DNA of 64,000 bases from Cornus controversa. Taxonomy: Eukaryota > Streptophyta > Magnoliopsida > Cornales > Cornaceae. The stretch is taken from positions 8,791,501 to 8,855,500 of the forward strand of contig CM048850.1 of assembly GCA_026545225.1 (NCBI GenBank), read 5' to 3'. Positions 22,501 through 33,599 of the stretch are shown here, one piece after another. Below the pieces are notes generated by a model. The model did no database searches and was not told the origin of the DNA. It saw only the letters and a list, made by a program, of their open reading frames with translations. Each line of letters starts with the position of its first letter. Positions within the stretch are counted from its first letter, which is position 1. The position numbers and the translations under genes are program-made.

Positions 22501-25500
22501 ACTAAAGAAGAAATTCAATACTTGAAATTCTTGACCAAATCGAAGACCCTCTTAAAAGACAACATGCCATTCTTCAATACATAGAAGTCATCAGAAATGC
22601 ATCTACAAAATCTAAATCAACATCTTACCAAGATAATACTCCTTATGAATTTCAAGATGTTATTTCTAGAATAGAACAAAAACAGGGAAAAATAGGACCT
22701 CTCTCTCCAAGATCTTCAACAAGAGATAAATGAAGTAAAAAAAGAGATCAGAGACTTAAAACTCCGAATCCAAGACCTAGAAATCCAAGAACAGTTTTCC
22801 CAGCAAGATCCCCAAGCCCCAATTGTGGAACTCTGTCTTTGATCCTTCTCCTTCAGAGAACAAATTCCTTGAAACTATTGACCAAATAAACTTTCAAAAA
22901 TGGTTTGTTCACATTAAATTAGTTATTAATCAGGAATTTATCCTTGAAACCAAAGCCCTTTTAGATTCAGGAGCAGATATGAATTGTATTAAGGAAAGTC
23001 TCATTCCCCCTCAATACTACACAAAAACTAACAATAAACTCCACACTGCCGATGGGAGTAAAATGAAAATAAAATACAAACTCTCCTCAGCCCAAATCTG
23101 TAATAATCAGATTTACATTAATACCAGTTTTCTTTTAATTAAAAACCTTAATCAACAAATCATTCTTGGAACCCCCTTTTTATCTTTACTCCAACCTATG
23201 ACAGTAGATTCCAAAGGAATAAGCTCTAACTTTATTGGAGAAGAAATTCATTTTAAGTTTATTCATCCCCCTCAAGAAAGCATAATCAATTCTCTCAAGA
23301 AAGACTTAATAATGAAAAATAAACAATTTTTTTCTCTCCAATCAAATCTTACTCATGAAAAGATAGCTCTACAAATATCCCCGGAACCTTTTCAACTTAG
23401 AGTAAAAAACTTTCAAGCCATTCTACAACAAGAAATTTGTTCTAACCTTCCCAATGCTTTCTGGCATAGAAAAAAACATATTGTCTCTTTACCTTTAATG
23501 AAAAAGATATTCCAACCAACACTCATCCTATCCAAATGAACCATGATATGATGGAAATTTGCAAAACTGAAATTCAAGATCTCCTTGCAAAAAATTTAAT
23601 CTGCCCCAGTCATTCTCCATAAAAAATGCAGAACTTGAAAGAGGATCCCCAAGACTTGTCATCAATTATTGTCCTTTGAATAAGGTTTTACAATGAATCA
23701 AGTATCCGATCCCAAATAAACGGGATCTTCTTAACCGATTATTTAATGCCAAAATATTCTCAAATTTTGATTTAAAATCAAGATTTTGGCAAATACAAGC
23801 ATTGGAAACATCTAAATCACTTTATCAAGATTATGAAACATCATGGTTTAGTTGTCTCTGCACCAAAAATCAGTCATTTACAAACCAAGGTTAAATTTTT
23901 GGGACACTATTCATCTAGGAAAAATTATCCCAACAAATCTATTAATTTTGCTGATAAATTCCCTGATGAGATCCAAGATAAGACCCAACTTCAAAGATTC
24001 TAAGGAAGCCTCAATTATATCTCTAATTTTTATTAAAATCTTGCACAAGACACTGCAATTCTGTATAAAAGGATAAAAAAGAATACTCCACCCTGGACCT
24101 CTCAGCATACAGAAGCTGTTCAGAAAATCAAATCAAAAGCAAAAATCATTCCATGTTTATGTCTTCCTAATCCTTTTGCTTTTAAAATTGTGGAAACAGA
24201 TGCTTCCGAAACAGGATATGGCGGCATTCTCAAGCAAGTAATAAATGGAAAAGAACAATTGGTCCGCTTCATGTCCAAAACATGGAAATCCTCCCTACTG
24301 AATTATTCCACTATTAAAAAAGAAATCCTTGGTATATTCTCAGTATCCTCAAATTTGAAGGAGATCTTCTCAATCAAAAAATCTTTTACAAATAGATTGC
24401 AAAGCAGCCAAATATGTCATCCAAAATGATGTCAAGAATATAGCCTCTAAGCAAATTTTTGCTAGATGGCAGGCTCTCCTTTCTGCGTTCGATTTTGATA
24501 TTGAATATATTAAAGGAGAATCAAATTCTCTTCCAGGTTTTCTAACTTGTGAATTTTTGCAGGGTAAACAATGAGGCCAGAATCCTCAAGTCAAGGAAGC
24601 GAAGGACAATCCAAAGGCAAAGATCCCATCACTCCTTTACCCATGACACCTTATGGCCTATAATTCCTATTGAAAGAGATGAAGTTCATCTCACTACAAA
24701 AGAAATTACCCAAATTTATTTCCCAGAAAATTATCATTACCCTCCTCAAGCTGCCGGGAATGATCGATGGTATTTTGAAGAAATTCTCATATGCACAGAA
24801 ATTGAGCATAAGACCTCCTCTGGAGCAGTCTTTTCCCAAAAGTCCTCGTCTCATTTCACTCAAATTGGGTTTTCGCAATTAAAAATTCTCAGGATCCTTT
24901 CCAGAAAAGAATGGGGAGATCACTCTCGAACAAGGAGAGTTCCTCATGCTTCCAATATTTTTTCCCGAGAATTCAATTTCTTTGGTTACCAAAAGGCATG
25001 GAAATTTGTCCTTTACCTTCAAAATAGCAAATTCAAGCATTCTTGGTTTATAACCTCTGTTAAGAATAAATTTTCTCAAGAAATCCCTTCATGGTTTTAT
25101 AGCACGTGGACTCAATTTGGTCCTGACTCAGGAATTTTACCTATACCCCTTCAAAAATCCTTTGATGCTTATGATTGCATGCTCAGGACAAGTTCCTCTT
25201 ATCCCGTTGATTCTTTCCTTGATTTTATGGCAAAATTTGTCATCCCATAGATTATTGCGTGGCAATACGTTGTTGATACAACTAAAAGCCCCCCAAGCCT
25301 ATGTCAACAGATTGCATCTAAATGGTGGGATAAGATTAATTATGACCATATTAATCTTAACCAAATTGAGAAAATGGTCGATATTTATATTAAAGCTGAA
25401 CTTTTCCAACCACCACCAAATCTTAATGACCTGAATAAATTATCCACTTTAAGAAAAACCATCAAACCTAAGATCCTTGGCAAGAATCCAAAATTTTCTA

Positions 25501-26070
25501 AGGCAGAATTAAGACAACAAATTGTTGTCCATCTTGCCTCAACCTTTTCTGATTCTGATTAAGATCAATCCCTCAATTCTGAAAAAAATATCTCTTTTAC
25601 CCCTGAGAATGAAGATGACAGTTATGGTGTCACCCTTTCATAATGATTCAATAAAGACAAATTGTCTATTCAAAATAAAGTTATGTAATAATTTTTACCA
25701 CCAACAAATTGTCTTAACAAAAGATTCCCGACAATAACAATTCCCTTGAAGCTGGCATCCTCATCTGCAAATCTGGCATCCTTATCTCTTAACAAATTGG
25801 TTTCAAGTCCGGAGTTGAAGTCCGAAGATTTCTCTTATAAATAGGTGACCCCCAACCTGTGGAAGGGCACCTAAGTTTTAAGCAATTATTTTCTCAGTTT
25901 TAGAATTTTTCAGGAGTTCCTGCTTTAGTCTTCAGAGGCTACTAAGTTTGTAAATTTATATTAAGTTTATGTTATGTTTGTAAGTTTGTGATGTTATGTT
26001 TGTAAGTTTGTGTTTATGTTAAATATTAAATAATATCAGTAAGCTTTAATCGTTTATGTTATGTTTTCGT
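19565..26070 (+). mobile_element. Endogenous caulimovirid (pararetrovirus), plus copy, broken
   Basis: Fossil copy of a plant pararetrovirus, family Caulimoviridae. The parts in order are: an N-terminal region of unknown role (about 19.6-20.4 kb), a coat-protein region (about 20.4-22.1 kb) ending in a CCHC knuckle near 22210-22250 (KGHYQNQCK), an aspartic protease near 22960 (ALLDSGADMNCI), reverse transcriptase and RNase H (about 23.6-24.5 kb, with ETDASETGYGGILKQ), and a further unassigned coding region (about 24.57-25.56 kb). A non-coding 3' region with a TATA-like box follows. The extra downstream region and the TA-repeat setting fit the florendovirus group, but the genus is not certain. 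It is disrupted many times and clearly defective. It lies in SEC24 intron 1, antisense to the gene. Confidence 0.92.
25741..26070 (+). promoter_or_regulatory. Candidate pararetroviral intergenic region with TATA-like box
   Basis: Non-coding region after the last viral coding segment. TATAAATA is at 25836-25843, followed by 'ggtgacccccaacctgtgg'. Farther on are repeated 'gttatgtttgtaagtttgtg' units near 25970-26015. Position and layout match the single large-transcript promoter region of caulimovirids. Activity is unknown, and the region lies at the centre of the inverted pair. Confidence 0.45.
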
Positions 26071-29000
26071 TCCTAATTAGTGGAGAGATAAATCTGCTTT
26101 TCTAAGTGAGAATCTTTGCTTTTGTCTCAGAAAGAAGTCTGCTTTTTCTGAGTGGCAATCTTTTGTCAAGACAATTTGTCTGTGACAAGAATTATTACAT
26201 AACTTTATTTTGAATAGACAATTTATCTTTATTGAATCATTATGAAAGGGTGACATCATAACACTCATCTTCATTCTCAGGGTTAAAAGAGATATTTTCA
26301 GAATTGAGGGACTGATCTGAATCTGAATCAGAAAAGACTGAGGCAAGATGGACAGCAATTTGTTATCTTAATTATGCCTTAGAAATTTTTGGATTCTTGC
26401 TAAGGATCTTAGCTTTGATGGTTTTTCTTAAAGTGGATAATTAATTCAGGTTATTAGGATTTGGTGGTGGTTGGAAAGGTTCAGCTTTAATATAAAAATC
26501 GACCATTTTCTCAATTTGGTTAAGAATAATATGGTCATAATTAATCTTATCCCACCATTTAGATGCAATCTATCGACATAGGCTTGGGGAGCTTTCAGTT
26601 GTATCAACAACGTATTGCCACGCAATAATCCATGGGATGACAAATTTTGCCATAAAATCGAGGAGAGAATCAACGGGATAAGAGGAACTTGTCCTGAGCA
26701 TGCAATCATAAGCATCAAAGGATTTTTGAAAGGGTATGGGTAAAATTCCTGGGTCAGGACCAAATTGAGTCCACGTGCTATAAAACCATGAAGGGATTTC
26801 TTGAGAAAATTTATTCTTGACAGAGGTTATAAACCAAGAATGCTTGAATTTGCTATTTTGAAGGTAAATGACAAATTTCCATGCCTTTTGGTAATCAAAG
26901 AAATTGAAATCTCGGGAAGCATGAGGAACTCTCCTTGTTCGAGAGTGATCTCCCCATTCTTTTCTAGAAAGGATCCTGAGAATTTTTATTTGCGAAAACC
27001 CAATTTGAGTGAAATGAGATGAGGACTTTTGGGAAAAGACTGCTCCTGAGGAGGTCTTATGCTCAATTTCTGTAGATTTTGTGCAGATGAGAATTTCTTC
27101 AAAATACCATCGATCTCGGCAGCTTGAGGAGGGTAATGATAATTTTCTGGGAAATAAATTTGGGTAATTTCTTTTATAGGGAGATGAACTTCATCTTTTT
27201 AATAGCAATTACAGGCCATAAGGTGTCATGGGTAAAGTATTTGGGTAAAGGAGGAGTGATGGTATCTTTGCCTTTGGATTGTCATTCTTCGCTTCCTTGA
27301 CTTGAGGATTCTGTTCTCATTGTTTACCTTGCAAAAATTTACAAGTTAGAAAATCAGGAAGATAATTTGATTCACCCTTAATGTATTCAATATCAAAATC
27401 AAAGGTAGAGAGGAGAGCCTGCCCTCTAGCAAAAATTTTCTTAGAGGCTATATTCTTGACATCCTTTTGGAGGACATATTTTGCTGTTTTGCAATCTATT
27501 CGTAAAAGAAATTTCTGATTGAGAAGATCTCCTTCAAATTTGAGGATGCTGAGAACTATAGCAAGGATTTCTTTTTTAATAATGGAATAATTCTGTTGCA
27601 AGGATTTCCATGTTTTGGATGTGAAGCGAACCAATTGTTCTTTTCCATCAGTTACTTGCTTGAGAATGCCACCATATCCTGTTTCGGAAGCATCTGTTTC
27701 CACAATTTTAAAAGCAAAAGGATTAGGAAGACATAAACATGGAATGATTTTTGCTTTTGATTTGATTTTCTGAACAGCTTCTGTATGCTGAGAGGTGCAG
27801 GGTGGAGTATTCTTTTTTATCCTTTTATACAGAATTGCAGTGTCTTGTGCAAGATTTTTATAAAAATCAGTGATATAATTGAGGCTTCCTAAGAATCTTT
27901 GAAGTTGGATCTTATCTCGAATCTCATCAGGGAATTTATCAGCAAAATTAATAGATCTGTTGGGATAATTTTTCCTAGATGAATATTGTCCCAAAAATTT
28001 AACCATGGTTTGGAACAGACTGATTTTTGGGGCAGAGACAACTAAACCATGATGTTTCATAATCTTGATAAAGTGATTTAGATGTTTCCAATGCTGGTCA
28101 ATGGAGGTGCTGAAAATTGAGACGTCATCAATATAAACAATATTGAAAGTAGTATAAGGATTAAAGATGTCATTCATAATTTTCAGGAATTCAGAGGGAG
28201 CAGTTTTGAGGCCAAAAGGAATTACATTCCATTCATAATGCCCGAAAGGGACAGTGAAAGCAGTCTTATACCGATCTTTATTGAGAAATTGTATTTGCCA
28301 AAATCCTGGTATTAAATCAAATTTTGAGAATATTTTGGCAATAAATAATCGGTTAAGAAGATCCTGTTTATTTGGGATCGGATATCTGATCCATTGTAAA
28401 ACCTTATTCAAAGGACAATAATTGATGACAAGTCTTGGGGATCCTCTTTCAAGTTCTGCATTTTTTATGGAGAATGACTGGGGCAGATTAAATTTTTTGC
28501 AAGGAGATCTTGAATTTCAGTTTTGCAAATTTCCATCATATCATGGTTCATTTGGATAGGACGAGCGTTGGTTGGAATATCTTTTTCATTAAAGGTAAAG
28601 AGACAATATGTTTTTTCTATGCCAGAAAGCATTGGGAAGGTTAGAACAAATTTCTTGTTGTAGAATGGCTTGAAAGTTTTTTACTCTAAGTTGAAAAGGT
28701 TCCGGGGATATTTGTAGAGCTATCTTTTCATGAGTAAGATTTGATTGGAGAGAAAAAAATTGTTTATTTTTCATTATTAAGTCTTTCTTGAGAGAATTGA
28801 TTATGCTTTCTTGAGGGGGATGAATAAACTTAAAATGAATTTCTTCTCCAATAAAGTTAGAGCTTATTCCTTTGGAATCTACTGTCATAGGTTGGAGTAA
28901 AGATAAAAAAAGGGGTTCCAAGAATGATTTGTTGATTAAGGTTTTTAATTAAAAAGAAAACTAGTATTAATGTAAATCTGATTATTACAGATTTGGGCTG

Positions 29001-31967
29001 AGGAGAGTTTGTATTTTATTTTCATTTTACTCCCATCGGCAGTGTGGAGTTTATTGTTAGTTTTTGTGTAGTATTGAGGGGGAATGAGACTTTCCTTGAT
29101 ACAATTCATATATGCTCCTGAATCTAAGAGGGCTATGGTTTCAAGGATAAATTCCAGATTGATGACTAATCTAATGTGAACAAACCATTTTTGAAAGTTT
29201 ATTTGGTCAATAGTTTCGAGGAATTTGCTCTCGGAAGGAGAAGGATCAAGGACAGAGTTCCACAATTGGGGCTTGGGGATCTTGCTGGGAGAACTGTTCT
29301 TGGATTTCTAGGTCTTGGATTCGGAGTTTTAAGTCTCTGACCTCTTTTTTTACTTCATTTATCTCTTGTTGAAGATCTTGGAGAGAGAGAGGTCCTGTTT
29401 TTTCCTGTTTTAGTTCTATTCTAGAAATAACATCCTAAAATTCATAAGGAGTATTATCTTGGTAAGAGGTTAATTTAGATTTTGGAAATGCATTTCTAAA
29501 GACTTCTATGTATTGAAGAATGGCATGTTGTCTTTTAAGAGGGTCTTCGATTTGGTCAAGAATTTCAAGGATTGAATTTTCTTCTTTAGTAAGAACATTA
29601 ATTTGTAATCCATTTGTTTCAAAAATAGCTTTGTAATAATCAATTTCCTCTTTGCAAGAAGCACAATTAGTAGAAGAAAAAGATTGTTCGGAAGTGGATG
29701 AGCCTTCATCATCATAGAAATCTTCTTCGATTGTTCCAGAAGAACTATCTTGATCTGGAAATATTATTTTAAAGATTTCTTCTTTAGTATCCTCTGTAAA
29801 GCATTTATTTTATCTTTGGTGTCATTTTTGTCTTTGACTTTGCATTAATTTTGGTAATGACCCTTTTTTCCACATTTGAAACATGTAGGGATTCTTTTCT
29901 TGGGAAAGGATTTTTCTGAGATTTCTTGGTGGGTTGTTCCGAAGACTTTGTCTTAGAAGGTTTCCTGGGGTTCTTTTTGAATTTTTTATGTTTTTTATTA
30001 GTTCTTGGTTTTGAGGAATAAGGAGTCTTGAGAGTGTCATAATAACCAAATTGGTAACAGAATTGACCTAATTCAGTTTGGCCTGATTTCTTTTCTTTCT
30101 TTAATTGGTTTTGTAATTTGATATTTGTACATAGATTGAGGCCCTCAGCACAGACTTCAGAAATTATTTCACCAAAAGTATATTGGTTATAAAGAATCTC
30201 ACCATTATGTTTACTTTTGATCCGAGTTCTGACATTTTTAGCGAAAAGGGTTGGTAAACCTGCTATAAATCTTTCCTTCTAGAAATCATGATTTGCATCA
30301 TGTCGTTGATAAAGTTTGGAGAGCAAAACATCTCGGTACCAATTAAAATGAGTTAGGGCAGGGCATCTAAGATTAATCAAAATTTCTTTTCCTCGTTCAT
30401 AAAGAGCAAGAGTGTTTCCCAAAAAATGTTGAGTGATGGCAGTAATAAGGGTTGTTATTGCATCTGGTATTGGTTGGTTATTGTCATCAAGAATAATGGT
30501 TCCATTGGGTCTTCTTTTGACAGCTAAGATAATGGTGTTCTGTTGTGAGATAATTATCCCACCAGCCTCTTAATTGGCCAAAGAAACCGGCAATGAAATA
30601 TTTAGCAACACCTATTTCAGAATTATGAAGGTTGCGATTTCTGGCAAAGTTGGTAGCCATCATCATATGTTATAAGAGGGTGACTATTTGATAATCAATT
30701 AGGCCATCTAAATTCCATTCGTAAATGGCAGATCCATTATAAGAAGTGGTTGGATGTAATTTTTCTTCTAATTGGAGATCAATAGGAGTTGGTCTAGGAT
30801 AATATGGTTTAAGATTTTGAATGTTATATAAATCAAACTGTTGTTCTATTTGTTCGATTTCTTCATAATCAAGATTTGATTTTTTCAAAAGGGTAGCAAC
30901 AGTTCCTTTTGGGATCCTGTCATCTTCCTCTTCAGATGATGAACTGGTAGTAAAAGAGCGATCTTGATCGATAGGAGGATATGGCTTAAATCCTGATGGA
31001 GTGGGGTCAAGATTTTCAGTATTCTTGTATCTCTTGATTAATTCATTCATGAATTGATTATGACTAAAATCAGGTTCTAATTGGATTGCTGGTTTTATAA
31101 GAGTATGAGTAATAGGGTGGCTGGAGGAATTGGGTAATTTTCCATAAAACCTTTGGTTTGTAGGTAATTGCCTAGATGGTTCAATGTTTTCTTGAAAATT
31201 TTTGATATCATCTAAAATTAGGCTTTGAGATTCTTTAATCATGGTTTGAGAAGCCTTAGCTATCCTTATGTGAGATTTTTGGCTATCTCTGGTTAAATCA
31301 AGAATATTTTCTATTCGGTTAGTTTGGGCTCCAATGGTACTCAAAATGGTATTTCCAAAATTGTTTTGTTCGGAAATTTGTGAAAGTTGTTCCGCTGGAG
31401 CAGGTGATTCCCCTTTATCAAGGATTTTAAGTGGTGCTAACTTAACCAATTGGTTGGAATCTGCTCCTGTCATTGTAAGGACTTTGAAAGGAAGGTGAAC
31501 AAATTTTTCAAGCTAACCTATAAGTGATTTCCACGATTTCTCATGTTATTCTAAAACTATGATTCCTTGATCAAAACATTCCCCTTTCCATTGGAAAAAT
31601 GGTATAAATTGTTGGATAAGTTGGAGATGATTATAATAGCTTTCTTTCATCTGACTTAGATCTTGAGTAGAATATGAAGAAAATAATTCTTTCCTTTGAA
31701 TTATATATTGATCTTGCATAAATTCTCTTTGGGCTAATTTTCTATCTATTTTGAATTCTCTGGTGATAACAGACAAGTTAAGATTTATCTCAACATCAGA
31801 TAGACTGGCTAGATCTAGGACTGGATTGTCTCCTAAAAGATCTGGAAGATAAAGATCTGGGGAGTTCAAAGGAATTTCTGGCTGTATGAAAAGATATTTC
31901 ACTTCTGGGTTTTGAAGTGGATATTCTGGGTGATTGCATAATAGAAGGTTTTGTAAATTTGATTTCA
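26071..31967 (-). mobile_element. Endogenous caulimovirid, minus copy, broken
   Basis: Second fossil copy of the same virus, in opposite orientation and joined 3' end to 3' end with the plus copy. The parts from high to low coordinate are: coat-protein region (about 30.67-31.95 kb), CCHC knuckle near 29.85 kb, aspartic protease (28945-29265), and reverse transcriptase plus RNase H (27317-28411, one long open stretch with NIVYIDD and FKIVETDASETGYGG). The unassigned downstream region (about 26.4-27.3 kb) and the 3' non-coding end come last. Its sequence is very similar to the plus copy throughout. The two arms differ in length and in their 3' edges. It has several breaks but is better preserved in the polymerase region than its partner. 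Confidence 0.92.
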
Positions 31968-32190
31968 AAACCCAAAAGTGAAATATCTTTTCATACAGCC
32001 AGAAATTCCTTTGAACTCCCCAGATCTTCATTTTCCAGATCTTTTAGGAGACAATCTAGTGCTAGATCTAGCCTGTCTATTACCAGATCCAGAATTCATA
32101 TGGAAGGAGTTAGAAACCAAATTAACCAAATTCCACAAACAGTTTATTCTGAGGATAATCCTGAATTAAATCTAAGTTTATCAGATGTTG
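31968..32190 (+). mobile_element. Short plus-strand caulimovirid fragment, foldback with the minus copy
   Basis: Matches 20070-20290 of the plus copy (ttttcatacagccagaaatt onward). It is joined head-to-head with the minus copy across about 50 bp (31919-31967), so 31790-31918 and 31968 onward are complementary. This makes a third viral piece and a second inverted junction in the locus. Confidence 0.85.
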
Positions 32191-32192
32191 AT

Positions 32193-32336
32193 GTCTCTTT
32201 CTTCTCACGTATGCCCATGTGGTACAAAGTTTCATGAAAATTTTCATTCTTCATGCATTTGATCCTACATAATCCAACTATTCCCAGATAATTTTGTAAT
32301 AGGGATTGCCAAATATAAGTCAGTGCCTCCAATAGT

Positions 32337-32341
<5 letters not shown>
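32193..32341 (+). repeat. Right copy of the bracketing direct duplication
   Basis: Same 149-bp segment as 19375-19523, same orientation. Here it lies between the viral fragment and the right TA tract. Confidence 0.9.

Positions 32342-32384
<43 letters not shown>
32341..32384. repeat. TA dinucleotide tract, right edge of viral block
   Basis: Uninterrupted (TA)n, followed by 'ttgtcggtaatt' and then a short repeat of the flank end (aatagtactttttcat). Confidence 0.9.
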
Positions 32385-32387
<3 letters not shown>

Positions 32388-33005
32388 CGGTAATTAATAG
32401 TACTTTTTCATATTGCTTAAACTTTTTTCAACTAGTTTCTATCCTTGCTTATCTTACACCATTTTTTTACTTGGTATCCATTTCTTTCTTTATAACTTCC
32501 TCTTCTCCGCCGGGAGAAGACAGAAATGGAATCTTTAAATAAATATATTGGAACTTCATAGAGTACCGAATATACATAGCACTATTGTTGTATTTATGGA
32601 TTCAACAAAGTTTCAAACTTCAGTTTCTTGGTGATATGTATACATCAAAGAGTAGATGCAGGTAATTCGAAGCTTTTTCGGATGGCATGAGCTTCAGGTT
32701 GCACTTTGTTTCAGAGGCAGTGTGATTCAATTCTCTCATATTGATTGAGGATGTGCCGCCGTCTCTAGACAGCAAGTTCGTTAATGATGCATACCTATTC
32801 ATCACTGGCTTTATGATTCTCTATCTTTGTATGGGGGGTATATGCTCATTGCTTTGTGTAGTATTTTTCAGAAATAAAAGCTCGCTTACTTACAACCCCA
32901 CCCCAATACACACCAAAAAAATTAAAAAGTATTTATGATCTGCATATTTATATTTGAACCTTCTTTGATATTAATAGTTAAATTTTATGGGTTTACACCA
33001 TATAT
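32385..33005. other. SEC24 intron 1, no gene seen
   Basis: Probably ancestral intron sequence. Short open frames exist on both strands without recognised domains. Confidence 0.4.
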
Positions 33006-33009
33006 ATAT

Positions 33010-33420
33010 ATTTTTTTATTTTTGATAAGTAACGATGTATAAAAAGGCACTCAAACGGGGAGTGCATCCCAGAAAAAAGAGGCCAGAGAGGCCCTCAACC
33101 TCTCAAAGCATCCAATATCTCACTCAATGAATTACAATTTCTCCCATGAACCCAAGAAAAGAGAGAGCAAAGCATAAAAAATTTAAACTCCCCTATGGAA
33201 GACTCATCATCTTCAAAGGATCTCTTGTTCTATTCCTTCCAAAGGCACCACCAAACACATAAGGGGGTCGCTCTCCAATAGTCACAAACCTGAGCATTTG
33301 AGCATTTACAGCACATCCTCACCAAGCCTCCATCATACCTCTGGAAGAACTGGGCATAACACCATATAATCTTGCTCGCCAAATTTTTTGTCAAACACAA
33401 TTGTTTTTACAGTATTTGAC
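33010..33420 (-). mobile_element. 5'-truncated L1-type LINE, 3' end
   Basis: Begins at its 3' side with a T-rich tract, then gataagtaacgatgtataaa and caaacggggagtgcatccca, closely matching the 3' region of the LINE at 4270-4310. Only the 3' untranslated and last coding part remains, and no intact frame is seen. Confidence 0.65.
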
Positions 33421-33437
33421 TCTATAAATCGAGCTAA

Positions 33438-33540
33438 CCTATAACGGCCCGCTCCACATGGAATGATATTGTCTGCTTTAAGTCAAGCCCGCACGGTTTT
33501 GTTCTTGGATTTTACCCAAAAGGCCTCATGAACACACATA
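33438..33540. mobile_element. Diverged TRIM-type LTR fragment
   Basis: The core 'cccgctccacatggaatgat' ... 'aagcccgcacggttttg' ... 'ttttacccaaaaggcctcat' matches the 129-bp LTRs of the TRIM at 55873-56320. The outer ends are diverged, so this is a decayed solo LTR or fragment. Confidence 0.65.
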
Positions 33541-33599
33541 CATCTAGTCTATTACATAGAAGTTGTAAAGCCTCAAAAAAATACCTTTAATTTCAATTA

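Noticed and set aside
32620-32938. Small open frames on both strands right of the viral block
   Set aside because: No domain, no splice context, and located within SEC24 intron 1.
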